This document shows, piece by piece, positions 33,365 to 44,269 of a stretch of DNA of 64,000 nucleotides. The notes beneath the pieces were generated by a model. That model saw only the letters and a list, made by a program, of their open reading frames with translations. It had not been told where the DNA came from and did not search any database. A program made the position numbers and the translations under genes. The DNA lies in contig NW_006499617.1 in assembly GCF_000471905.2 (NCBI RefSeq), positions 3,272,259-3,336,258 on the forward strand, written 5' to 3'. Source of the stretch: Amborella trichopoda (Eukaryota; Streptophyta; Magnoliopsida; Amborellales; Amborellaceae). Within the stretch, counting starts at the first letter, position 1. Each line of letters begins with the position of its first letter.

Positions 33365-35284
33365 ATGTTTAGTGCTTCCGTCTCTTTATATATGGTGGTT
33401 TTCTCCATTACCGATTTCAAAATGTTGAGAAATAAGGAACTGCGTGAGTTTGCTTTCACAGGAGACAGTGCCTTCCGGAAAGATCTCTCAAATAAACGTA
33501 AGGCTCTTGATTTTAAGGTCGATGATGGAGTGCAATTAGTTGGTGCGAATAGGGGAAAGAAGAAGAACGAAGAAAATGAAAAACCAAGATCCAATGGAGA
33601 AACCAGCGATAGCACCGATCTCATCGGACGGCTCCCAGACGATTGCCTCACAGAGATATTCCGCTTCCTCCCCGTCCCACTAGACCACTCCCTATGCGCC
33701 ATGGTTTCCAAGAAATGGCTCCTCTTACAAGCTCAGATGCATGCCTTTCGGTTCACACCCACCATGCACGAGCCCACTGTAAATGCGATGGTGACCACCT
33801 ATGATGTGCTCGAGCCGTGGCTTAGCTATGAGCTCGGTGAACGACCGGGCTACTTAACCCGGCGATTGGAGGGCAAGAAAGCAACAGATACTCGCCTCGC
33901 TGCCATAGCAGTGGGAACACAAGCTCGTGGTGGTCTGGGTCGCCTTTGCATACGCGGTGGCCGGCCATCGGATGCCGGACTTCGGCTCATTGCTCTTTCA
34001 TGCCCAGGCCTCGAAAGCCTATCTCTTTGGGAATGTGGCTCTATTGGGGATGCGGGATTGGAGGCCATTGCCATGGGTTGCACGCTTCTGAGGAAGCTAG
34101 ACCTTCGTAACTGCCCACTTGTTACAGATAAAGGCCTTGTGGCCATTGCAAAGACAAGCTCTAATCTGTCCAGCTTGACATTGGAGGCGTGCCCTAATGT
34201 TGGTGATCCAGCCCTCGAAGCCACCAGTAAGTGCTCAAATAATATCAAATCGCTCTCGCTGAATAATTGCCCATGCATTGGAGATGAAGGGCTACGCTCC
34301 ATGGTTTCCAGGCTCCAGAAGCTCAAGAAACTAAAATTAACTCGACTGAAACTGAGTGATAAAGCCTTCGAAGCCATTGCCAAGTATTGCAGCTCCTTAA
34401 CCAGCTTGACTCTGACGGGCATTTTGGGAATCCATGAAAGTTCGTTCCTTGCAATTGGGCGAGGGTGCCTAAATTTGGAGAGTGTCACTATAAATTACTG
34501 CCCGCCGCTAGACGATAGCGGTCTATGGGGCCTGACGCAAACCTCTAGTTGCATCAAAACAGTGCGGATCGAGGGATGCGACACCGTTACTTGGGGTGGC
34601 GCCGCCGCTCTCCTCTCCAATCTCCACCACACCATCAGATTCTTGTCCATTTCTCGGTGCAACGGAATAAAAGACCCCCCTCCTAGAGCCCCAAAATTAC
34701 CTTTTTGCCCCAGGCTCCTCTCCTTGGCCATACGAAACTGTACGGCCCTTGGGGACAGCTTCCTCTCATGGATTCGAGACGCGTCTCCGGCAATAAAGCG
34801 TCTAGATTTAACAGGGCTAACCATGGTGACCAACCTGGGGATCATGGCTTTATTGGATGTGAGGAAGGAGGTGTGGACGGAGGTGAGCTTAAGTGGGTGC
34901 GCGCGGGTCTCGGATGACTCGGTCGTGGCTCTGTGCAATGGCTGTGGCGGTGGGATCAGGACGTTGAGCCTAGACGGGTGCGTCCAAGTTGGTGATGCTA
35001 GCCTAGAAGCGATAGCGAGGTTATGCACCTGCATCAACGATCTAGACCTGTCCCAATGTGCGGTTAGTGACCTGGGGCTAGAGTTTTTGGCACGAATGGG
35101 TTGCACGAGTCTGAGGATTTTCTCTCTTTCGGGGTGTTCGCGAATAAGCAATGGGTGCATGTCTTTTCTCAAGGAAGTGGGCGCGGGCTTGGTGGGATTG
35201 AATTTGATGCATTGTGGTGGCTTGAGCCGTATGGCCATAGAGAGGCTCAAGGGGAGTCTCTCGAAATGCGATATAGCATCATAG
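33365..35284 (+). CDS. EBF: EIN3-binding F-box protein (EBF1/2-like)
   Basis: Probable F-box subunit of an SCF ubiquitin ligase that, in known plants, binds EIN3/EIL transcription factors in the nucleus and sends them to the proteasome, restraining ethylene signalling. The 639-codon frame is open. The F-box is at residues ~86-125 (LIGRLPDDCLTEIFRFLPVP and CAMVSKKWLLL). LEGKKATDTRLAAIAVGTQA at ~168, a strong EBF signature, leads into about 17 cysteine-containing leucine-rich repeats to the end. It ends LSKCDIAS, like the KCDILS-type end of EBF proteins, and the length is close to the usual ~630. ATG choices are residues 1, 10 and 20; residue 20 (33422, MLRNKELREFAFTGDSAF) puts the short FxFTGDxAF motif of EBF N-termini near the start. 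The rest of the usual N-terminus (YPNPK..DVYFPP) is absent. No intron is seen. Other F-box/LRR proteins are less likely. Confidence 0.88.
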   Translation: MFSASVSLYMVVFSITDFKMLRNKELREFAFTGDSAFRKDLSNKRKALDFKVDDGVQLVGANRGKKKNEENEKPRSNGETSDSTDLIGRLPDDCLTEIFRFLPVPLDHSLCAMVSKKWLLLQAQMHAFRFTPTMHEPTVNAMVTTYDVLEPWLSYELGERPGYLTRRLEGKKATDTRLAAIAVGTQARGGLGRLCIRGGRPSDAGLRLIALSCPGLESLSLWECGSIGDAGLEAIAMGCTLLRKLDLRNCPLVTDKGLVAIAKTSSNLSSLTLEACPNVGDPALEATSKCSNNIKSLSLNNCPCIGDEGLRSMVSRLQKLKKLKLTRLKLSDKAFEAIAKYCSSLTSLTLTGILGIHESSFLAIGRGCLNLESVTINYCPPLDDSGLWGLTQTSSCIKTVRIEGCDTVTWGGAAALLSNLHHTIRFLSISRCNGIKDPPPRAPKLPFCPRLLSLAIRNCTALGDSFLSWIRDASPAIKRLDLTGLTMVTNLGIMALLDVRKEVWTEVSLSGCARVSDDSVVALCNGCGGGIRTLSLDGCVQVGDASLEAIARLCTCINDLDLSQCAVSDLGLEFLARMGCTSLRIFSLSGCSRISNGCMSFLKEVGAGLVGLNLMHCGGLSRMAIERLKGSLSKCDIAS

Positions 35285-36030
35285 AAATATATGCTCAGAA
35301 AGTTTTTGGAAAGTTCCAAAAAGATGTGGTAAGGTCCTCAAATTGCCTTAGCAAATTAATAGAAGGCAATGATCAATTTGCCAAATATAAGGGGAAAGAC
35401 ATTCATGGTGTGCCTATCCCTCAGACGGTTACATTCATTGAATCAGGGATGAAGTATATATGCACATGCCAATTCTTTGAGCGTGTTGGAATCCCTTGTT
35501 CACATATGCTTAAAGTGTTCAACGTGAGAAATGTATTGAAGATTCCATCTAACTACATTTTGAGTCGGTGGACAATGGAGGCGAAGAAGGGGGTCAACGA
35601 CAAATGTGGTGGTATTAGTTCGACTTCATCTAAATTTCTGAGGTTTATTCGACATCATGAGATTTATGACATTGTGAGAACAATTATTGAACCAGCATTA
35701 GAAAGGGATGTTTTATTTGAAAAAGTGAAGTTGGGTTTATGCAAATTAACTTAATATGTCAATGCAACAAGAGAGCATTTGTCGAATATTCTTGCACCAT
35801 CACCCTCCACTCATTACAGTGTCATTGAAGATGAAGTACATAGCTACAATAGATCAGTTGATGCCTCCCCCCTTGTACTTGATCCACCATGTGCACGAGC
35901 AGTTGGATGACCAATGACTAAAAGGAGAAAACCTTCATAGGAGAAAGGGCAAAAGGCTTCTATGCAAAAACAAAGTCGAAGGAAAGGCCACCTACTGGAA
36001 GGAAGTGTAAAGTTTGCAATAAAAACAAAA
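35282..36030 (+). pseudogene. FAR1-related (FRS) 3' fragment abutting the EBF stop
   Basis: In a frame different from EBF, the sequence reads IIEIYAQKVFGKFQKDVV straight from the EBF stop codon. It then has CTCQFFERVGIPCSHMLKVF (a SWIM zinc finger, C-x-C-x(n)-C-x-H) and KIPSNYILSRWTMEAKKG, all typical of the C-terminal third of FRS proteins, which derive from Mutator-like transposases. The frame stops at 35752-35754. Homology continues in other frames to about 36030 (DPPCARAVG, a basic stretch, KCKVCNK). The N-terminal DNA-binding and transposase-like domains are missing. It is a diverged relative of the FRS pseudogene at 57633-59877. Confidence 0.8.
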
Positions 36031-36035
<5 letters not shown>

Positions 36036-36085
<50 letters not shown>

Positions 36086-36096
36086 CGTGTGTGGAA
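36036..36096. repeat. (TA)n(TG)n microsatellite
   Basis: A TA run (36036-36066) passes directly into a TG run (36067-36094). It lies at the end of the FRS fragment. Confidence 0.95.
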
Positions 36097-36235
36097 AAGT
36101 CTTCCCAACGCCTATAGACAATAGGGAACAGTGATCTCGCCCCACTACCATCGACCATCCGTTTAATTTTGAGGAAACTCACGATTGTGATCGACTCAAG
36201 ACCAAATCTTGCAGCAAAGCAAAAAGCTTCAAACC
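36093..36235 (+). repeat. Dispersed repeat R3, copy 1
   Basis: GGAAAAGTCTTCCCAACGCC, TATAGACAA, GTGATCTCGCC, CTACCATCGAC and GTTTAATTTTG blocks recur in the same order at 36892-37022 with about 15-20% difference. No coding sense is seen in either copy. Confidence 0.75.
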
Positions 36236-36891
36236 GATAAAATTTTACCCCATACCCCTCTCCTCTAACGTTCTCTGCTAACCTGCCATGTCTCAAATTT
36301 CAGGGGCTCGCCTTCCTCTCCCCAAGCCACGCTCTCCTTCTCTCTATCTAAACTCCAACGTGTAAGCACCTTCCTTCATTCTCTTTCGTCTTTCCTGTGC
36401 TCTCCATTGAGTTTTTTTTTTATGTGAGAATATGTGTGTATCCATGGTTTTTGGAGAATGTTTCTGTTTGTGAGCAGTTTGTCAACGTTTCTTTAAAAGC
36501 AAGCTAGGATTGAACATATCTGTTAACTAGTTAGAAATTGTTTTGTGAAGTCTAAAAGCTTTCAGATAGTTCTTGTTATTTTTTCATCATTTAATTGAAC
36601 ATCTAAGTCACTGCTTTTGTGCCAATCCTTATGAAGGCCTCTAACAAGTAACAACTTGCCTCCAAAATGGTTGGCATCCACATTTTCTAGCTCCGCTATG
36701 TTTGAAATTTTACTTTCAGAATTGTTTCGTACTTATAAGCTGGAGTTACACCATGAAGAAAGCAGATGTCTTTGATACTCTACTAAAAGAATGATTATGT
36801 TAATTACCTTTTTATGTTCAAAATACATATGCTCCATAGGGATCTCTAGTGCATTCTTCACTGTATAGTGACTTCAGCTTGTTGGTCCTAT
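36236..36891. other. Non-coding DNA between the two R3 repeats
   Basis: A CT-rich patch at 36310-36400 resembles a plant 5' leader (TCTCTATCTAAACTCCAACG then GTAAGCACC, a possible splice donor), but I cannot connect it to any coding exon. The rest is AT-rich without recognisable features. Confidence 0.3.
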
Positions 36892-37022
36892 ATGGAAAAG
36901 TCTTTCCAATGCCTATAGGCAATTGGAAATAGTGATCTCGCCAGACTACCATCGACAGTTTGTTTAATTTTGGCGAAGCTCGTAGTTGTGATTGGCTCGA
37001 AACCAAATCGCGTTAAGAGAAA
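36892..37022 (+). repeat. Dispersed repeat R3, copy 2
   Basis: Second copy of the 36093-36235 sequence (GGAAAAGTCTTTCCAATGCC, TATAGGCAA, GTGATCTCGCC, CTACCATCGAC, GTTTAATTTTGG). Confidence 0.75.
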
Positions 37023-37366
37023 TATACTTTCCAATGCTACAGTTGCATGATCACAAGCATTCTTAATAATCACTTTTAATGGTATTATTGTTCATTAGGG
37101 GTTGTCAATTAAGCCCATATTAATAATTACACATATTACTTTGACATTTGCTACTAATAGAAATATACTACATGAAACTAATGGTATATGGGCAAGTTCT
37201 TGCTAGGAGTCATCATCTCTTGTTGAAATCTTGGTTATTTGTGTTGCATTAGACTCAGAAATCTATATCTAGAAGCACCAGAAACATCATAGAAGGGCAT
37301 GATTGAGCTAATATGCAGCTGCTTGAATTTATAGTTTTGAAGCATCAAAGTTATTCTTTTATGCAG

Positions 37367-38647
<1,281 letters not shown>

Positions 38648-39329
38648 TGAAGATAGTACATGTCACATGTCAGTCCCATTCTCAGAGATCAATAAGACTT
38701 TTGAATACATGCTCAAAGGGATGGCCTTTGCTACGTCATTTGAATGGAAGAGTGAAACTTGAAGAAGCAAAAAGAAATAAATTGCTTGTTGGTTGTTGAG
38801 TCAACTCAATTGGGTTACCGTTTTTGAAGATTAATTTGTATCGGGTTTTTTCCTATTTCATGAGGTATTTAACATCCTTGTATCTTTCCAGTGGCTTGTA
38901 AATGATTGTAATTGGTCGTTGTTTAATTAATGATAATCTTTTGTGAATGAAATTCTCTGATTTCTGGTATATTCAATTTGTCTTTTTTGTTTTTTTTTTA
39001 GACACACAAATAAACACACACACACACACACAGATCGATCTAGTTATCAGCTACAATGAAACAACATAAGCCCATTTATTTGGTTGAGACAAGATAAAGA
39101 GAGAGATCATTCAAATCCGAGATCTATGAAAATTAGAAACATACTAATACTCACCCTAAGTCATCAGTGCAATAAAATTTTTATGAATGTAGCAAACACT
39201 CAATGTACCAAATAAAGTGGGAATTATCTGGATCTAAATGCATTTCACTATCCATGTAAACCCACATTGCATATATAAATACTACACATAAAAAAATAAG
39301 GCTTTTACAAAAAAGCACTTTACATGCCC

Positions 39330-39525
39330 CATAAATAGGTCACATCCAAGTAAGACCACATTTCATTATAAATGGATTCCACTATCCATAAATCGGTCCT
39401 TAACATGATCCCAAAAATAGGTCCTTTACATGACCCCATAATTAGGTTATTTACATGCCCCCATAAATAGGTCATTTACATGCCCCATAAATAGGTCCTT
39501 TATATGGCCCCAAAATTATATGACT
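39330..39525 (+). repeat. Minisatellite, CCCATAAATAGGTCATTTACATG units
   Basis: About seven units of 22-25 bp (CCCC-ATAAATAGGTC, YTTTACATG) with the clearest spacing between 39400 and 39510. Flanking sequence (39040-39330 and 39530-39900) is AT-rich and without genes. Confidence 0.8.
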
Positions 39526-40079
39526 ATTCAATATTCACATAACCTCGAAAGTTAATTGCAAAAAGGGTTATTTACATATCTCCAAAATTTCAAAAATTAG
39601 TCAATACAAAAAATCATTTATGCATATGTGCAAATGAAACCCTGCAAGTTGTCATATCCTCCATGCGAGTGCAATCCCACAATTTGTTATATCCTCCATG
39701 CAATTGCAACCCTTTTGTTTTCATGGCTTCAATTCGATTCGAGGTCCTCAGTGGCTCTGGAAGAGAAAGATGTATTGTTAGTCTAATACATAAAGCATAA
39801 GATAAGTGAAAACTCAAACTAAATAAAGATAATTACGCTTATTATGTCCAAAACATAAAGCAGACAAACACTTACATCTCACTCACCCTCACCGGAGAAT
39901 TACGTCTGTCATTCCCACTCTTATTTTTGGCTTGAAGTAAGCAATTTTCATTAAAAAAATTTGAAAGATACAAAGGGTGGTTAACATTGTAATTGAGTAG
40001 TGGAAAAACAATATCAGATATTATTGCCTACGGCATATCTATTAGCGATGAGGACTAAAGTCATGACCAACTCACTCCC

Positions 40080-40432
40080 TGATCAATCTATAAGACAATT
40101 ATATATAACGGACATTGTTTTTCAACACCTTTTATTATGGTAAAAAATTTAAGTCAGGCAGTCATACTTGGAATTCCATTCCTAACATTACTCTATCCCA
40201 TAACAATTAATAATACATGTATTGAAACATCTAGAAAAGGACAAACAATCAAATTTGAATTTTTAGAAAAACCAAAGCTCAAAGAAATAAATAGAGTCAA
40301 AGATAAAATAGACAATAAAGAAAAGTTTTTATGTTCCCTTAAAATAGAAATAAAATATAAACAAGTAGAAACAGACTTGGAAAAACCCGAAATAATAACA
40401 AAAATTAATAAACTTCGAATCCAGATACCAAA
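40080..40432 (+). pseudogene. Endogenous pararetrovirus (Caulimoviridae) protease-region remnant
   Basis: One frame runs through YNGHCFSTPFIMVKNLSQ and VILGIPFLTLLYPI, the second half of the caulimovirid aspartic protease. A Lys/Glu-rich stretch follows, as in the region leading to the reverse transcriptase (KGQTIKFEFL, then a charged linker). The active-site half of the protease and the RT are not recognisable around it. The frame runs into a foldback MITE at 40433 and its last residues are MITE sequence. Such fragments are common fossils in plant genomes. The fragment is far too short to encode a virus. Similarity to the florendovirus type is an impression and was not computed. Confidence 0.62.
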
Positions 40433-40800
40433 ATTGAATCTGGGCCGATCTGACGATCACTAATATCCGGTAATATTTGAATTTGATTTTTTTTTTTTAC
40501 AAATCCAAATCACTTTGAAATTTGGAGCGTGTGTACATTAAAAATAGATGAATCTTCGAAAAATATCAAAAAACTATTTTACATGAAATAAATTGACCAA
40601 AATACCCTCGAAAAGTTTCAAGGGTATTTTGATCCATCGATTTTTTGTAAATTATGTTTTTTATATTTTTATTATGTGAGTTCGATGAGAAAAAATATGC
40701 CTAAAAGTTCAAGTGATTTAGATTCGTAAAAAAAAATTTAAAATTCAAACACTACCGGACATTCGTGATCTGCAGATCGGCCCAGATTCAATCTGGGCCG
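40433..40800. mobile_element. Foldback MITE with ATTGAATCTGGGCCGATC ends
   Basis: ATTGAATCTGGGCCGATCTG at 40433 is mirrored by GATCGGCCCAGATTCAAT at 40775-40792. The mirror continues inward (GATCAC..TCCGGTA, TTTGAATTT, ACAAATCCAAATCACTT) to a centre at TGACCAAAATACCCTCGAAA (40594) against AGGGTATTTTGATCC (40621). Nearly the whole ~360 bp folds on itself. It has no coding capacity. It sits at the end of the pararetrovirus remnant. Confidence 0.75.
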
Positions 40801-40847
40801 TTGGTCTCATTTTTTTCGTGTGAGCTAGTAGGTTCACCCAAGCTTTT

Positions 40848-40870
40848 TCATATATATATATATATATATA
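40848..40870. repeat. (TA)n microsatellite
   Basis: About 11 TA units directly before a Mutator-MITE-like end (GAGGAATGATACGATGCAAC at 40871). Confidence 0.9.
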
Positions 40871-42420
40871 GAGGAATGATACGATGCAACCCTAGTATGT
40901 TAATATAATGAGATGGTGTGTTGGCCCATTTGTGGCCATTGGATTCTGTTGAATCCAACGGATGAATTAAAACCCCAAATCTGATTTACCCTCCTCTATC
41001 TCCCGCTCCCTAAGCGATAAACCAGAGAGTTGCAGGCACTATTGAGAGAGACATTTTTTCTAGAGAGCGAGACGTGGAGACCATTGTGAGGGAGACGGAG
41101 AAAGAGGGAGGGCAGGAATTTTCTAGAGAGAGAAAGGAGGCATTTTTCTAGAGAGAGAAGGGAAGCATTTTTTAGAGAGAGAAAGGAGATATCCTTGTCA
41201 TGTGCAGGTGGAGAGGAGACACATCTTTAAAGCTTTTTGTGCGTGCTTCTCTGACATTGTGTCTCTCTCTCTCTTCCCTGTCATGGACGCCATATCTGTT
41301 GGAGTTGCAGCATACCACGCCACCGCATTGATGCAGAGGAACCCTTCTCTCTATATATGTATCTAAATAACCATGACAATTTACAGATCTCTCTCTCGCT
41401 CTTTGCTATTTCTCACTCTTAATTCTTGGTTCGAGATAGTGGATCATCAGCTGGCTGGTAATTCTCTCCCCTCTAACTCCATTTCTATTCTTTTATTCTG
41501 TGTCGTATTCGGATTGTTTTATTTGTGAAAGATAAGTTTTTAGGGGTCTTCTGGCTTCAAGGAAAATGCCTAGGGTTTGAGACCTGATTCAGAGTTTTGT
41601 GGTTGCTTATTGCGTGAAAGGAAATATTTAGGGTTTGTTTGGCCGATGGCATGTTTTAGGATTTCTTTTAGGTGGATAGAACGAATTTTTGGTGCTCGCA
41701 GTTGGTTCTAGATATCAAGTTAGTTTACTTATGTGATTTTCTGTATAAATATTGATTTCTTCATCTAATCAGTTTTTCTGAAGAAAGTGTCAAGGATTTA
41801 TTGTGATAATTCTCTCAATTTTGCCTGTTGATCAGAGGATGATTTTGTTGGTTCTCTTTTTGTATCCAGGATTTATTGTGGTAATTCTTTTAATTTTGCC
41901 TGTTGATCAGATGATGATTTTGTCCATTCTCTTTTTCCTTTTTCTCCATACATTCTGCAATTTTCCTATATGTAAGCCTCCTGTTTCAATTTTCCTATAT
42001 GCAATTTTCCTATATGCAATTTTCCTGTTTCATAGAGAATGAGTTTAATGGAATGCAACTATTCAAAGGTATCTGTTTGGTGTCAAAGCTTAGAAATTTC
42101 CAGGTACTTGTACAAAGTTCTTGGTTAGTTTAAATTAGAAATATTGCTGCAATGTAATTCAAATTTTTTTTATTTATTATTTTTCATAAATATCTTGATA
42201 AATTGGTAGTTCTGTCAAGTTATATTTTGGAACCTTCAATGCATTTATTGGATATTTGTAAACCTTTTGGTGAATTTCTTTTATGGTTTGTGCATGAAGT
42301 TGATTTGTTTTATTTTCTCCCGTCATTGCGAAACTCCTAAATTTTTTAAGCTCCCCATTATTTTCTTGGGAATTTTTTATTGTGTTCGGAAAATTTAAAA
42401 ATTGCAAAGTCCTCATGGGA
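40871..42420 (+). other. Probable 5' flank and leader of the split FRS gene
   Basis: A MITE-like end at 40871 whose partner I could not find is followed by GA-rich (41040-41190) and CT-rich (41260-41420) stretches resembling a plant promoter and 5' leader. CTGGCTGGTAATTCTC (about 41452) offers a possible donor. The stretch to 42433 is T-rich like a leader intron and ends TTTTTTGTATAAG just before the FRS coding start. A duplicated ~75 bp block (GGATTTATTGTG..TTGCCTGTTGATCAG) occurs at 41791 and 41868. No protein is encoded. Confidence 0.4.
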
Positions 42421-42588
42421 ATGATGTTTTTTGTATAAGTTATTATTGCATACATATTGCCATGCATATTGAAAAAGATCAAAGTCATGCCCTCACTAAT
42501 GATGTTGTCAGTTACAGTGAGATGAATTCTTGGGCCATTACTCCTATTGTAGGTGGAGTATATAGTTGAAAATATGGTGGAAGCTTCT
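42421..42588 (+). pseudogene. FRS gene 5' end, left copy of a direct duplication
   Basis: 168 bp beginning ATGATGTTTTTTGTATAAG and ending GGTGGAAGCTTCT. It matches 57592-57764 with about nine substitutions and one 5 bp deletion. It includes the intron/leader end and the first ~40 FRS codons (from the ATG at about 42464: KDQSHALTNDVVSYSEMNSW in the right copy). The deletion near 42555 shifts the frame into a stop. On its right the sequence changes directly into element C. Confidence 0.88.
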
Positions 42589-43019
42589 GCTTGTCCCGCC
42601 GAATGTTGTGCTTCAAGAGAAGCGAGAAGGACAATCATTCAGAAAGTTTCCTTTCGATTTTACTTTTTTCCTTCCTAGCCACAGGACAACGTGAATGCCG
42701 AGGAGATTCATGTAATGGTGTAACTAGGCTGCTTAGACGTAGGGATGCATTATTCGTGGGTCCGTCCATGGAGACTTTAGGGGGGGAAGAGACTTTTTGG
42801 CGACATTTATTTGCTGTTACACCAGGTTTGCTTTTGACAATCAGAGTACCACTGTTGGTCTCGTCTACCGAGTCCAGTCAGGGGCAGGTTCTATTAGTCG
42901 ATCCTGAAGGTCTAATTGTGCCGGCTAGGCGAGCTGAAGTCTCTGAAAGGTTCCGCCCTGGCTTTGTCAGTTTCTGCCTTGGAGGGAAGATGACTGGGCT
43001 ACTTTGTAACCTAGCCTCA

Positions 43020-43515
43020 TGGAGAGAGGGGTCTATAGAAGAAGGAGAGGGCATGCACATTTCATGCATGGGGACAAAGTCCATAAGAGAAGAAGAAGGC
43101 ACGCACACTTCGTGCATGGCGAGGAGGTATATAAGAGAAGGAGAAGGCACGCACACTCCGTGCATGGGGAGGAGGTCTATAAGAGAAGGAGAAGGCATGC
43201 ACACTCCGTACATGGGGAGGAGGTCTTTAAGAGAAGGAGAAGGCATGCACACTCTGTGCATGAGGAGGAGGTCTATAAGAGAAGGAGAAGGCATGCACAC
43301 TCCGTGCATGGGGAGGAGGTCTATAAGAGAATGAGATGGCATGCACACTCCGTGCATGGGGAGGAGGTCTATAAGAGAAGGAGAAGGCATGCACACTCTG
43401 TGCATGGGGAGGTCTATAAGAGAAGGAGAATGCATGCATACTCCATGCATGGGGAGGAGGTCTATAAGAAAAGGAGAAGGCATGCATACTCCATGCATGG
43501 GGAGGAGGTCCTTGA
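43020..43515. repeat. 48 bp minisatellite
   Basis: The unit GGAGGTCTATAAGAGAAGGA, GAAGGCATGCACACTCCGTG, CATGGGGA recurs about ten times. GGTCT starts at 43174, 43222, 43270, 43318 and 43366 are exactly 48 bp apart; one later unit is 45 bp. 48 is 16 codons, which leaves several frames on both strands open (a 16-residue periodic reading such as MHTPCMGRRSIREGEG). I regard these frames as by-products. Confidence 0.95.
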
Positions 43516-43529
43516 AGAAAGGAAAATGA

Positions 43530-43830
43530 CTGGGCTACGTTGTCACACAGCCTTGAAGAAGGATGTCAACTGGGCTACCTGTTCACCCAGGATTGAAGAA
43601 GGATGTCGACTTGGCTACCTATTCACCCAGGACTGAAGAGAGACGTCGAATGGGCTACCTATTCACCCAGGACTGAAGTGGGATGTCGACTGGGCTACCT
43701 GTTGACTCAGGACTAAAGAAGGAAGTCGGCTGGGCAACCTGTTCACCTTGGACTGGAGAAGGACGTCAACTGGGCTATTTGTTCACCCAGGACTAGAGAA
43801 GGACGTCGACCAGGTACCCAGGACTAAAAA
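43530..43830. repeat. 40 bp minisatellite
   Basis: Unit CTGGGCTACCTGTTCACCCA followed by GGACTGAAGAAGGAYGTCGA, about seven copies at 40 bp spacing (43531, 43571, 43611, 43651 and on). Later units vary. It lies next to the 48 bp repeat but is unrelated to it. Confidence 0.92.
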
Positions 43831-44269
43831 AGGAATGTCCAGGGATGATTTTAACATCTACACCATGTTGGACATCTTGACGATGGAGTGCTGGCTGAAG
43901 TCACCTGTGGAAGTGAATGTTGCATCAATCTGTTTATTGGTCCAAGCGTCCTTTGTGGATTTTCGCTTGAACTTGGGAAGCGGCGCCGAAGAGACGGTTT
44001 TCACCAACTTCTCTTCTTTTTTTTTTTTTGGGGGCTCTTTTACCCACGACCTTTCGGCCATGTCCACCCCTTTTGTCCATTTTCACTCACGATGCCCTTT
44101 CAAGATTTCACCGTGCCCGGTTTTTATTCACAAAACTCTTTTGCTCATGGTTTCGTGACCATGCCCATCCGTCATTTTTACTCATAGCGTTCCTTGTTCA
44201 AGTATACACCATACCCGTTATTTTTTTGTTTTTTTTGAGGGCGTGTTTAAGGTCATGCCACCAGGACCC

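Noticed and set aside
35101-35281. N-terminal 60 codons of the frame that continues into the FRS fragment
   Set aside because: This part overlaps EBF coding sequence in another frame. The apparent EBF-FRS fusion in one frame is accidental; FRS homology begins only at about 35282.
33850-35319. Two long minus-strand open frames (212 and 274 codons) opposite the EBF-like gene
   Set aside because: They are antisense shadows of LRR-coding sequence and show no domain.
36036-36094. TA/TG run as a matrix-attachment or regulatory site
   Set aside because: A simple microsatellite; nothing in the sequence supports a function.
42591-43636. Open frames of 205-247 codons on both strands with a 16-residue repeat
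   Set aside because: They follow the 48 bp unit; frames on both strands are equally open, and the sequence is the 3' region of a retrotransposon.
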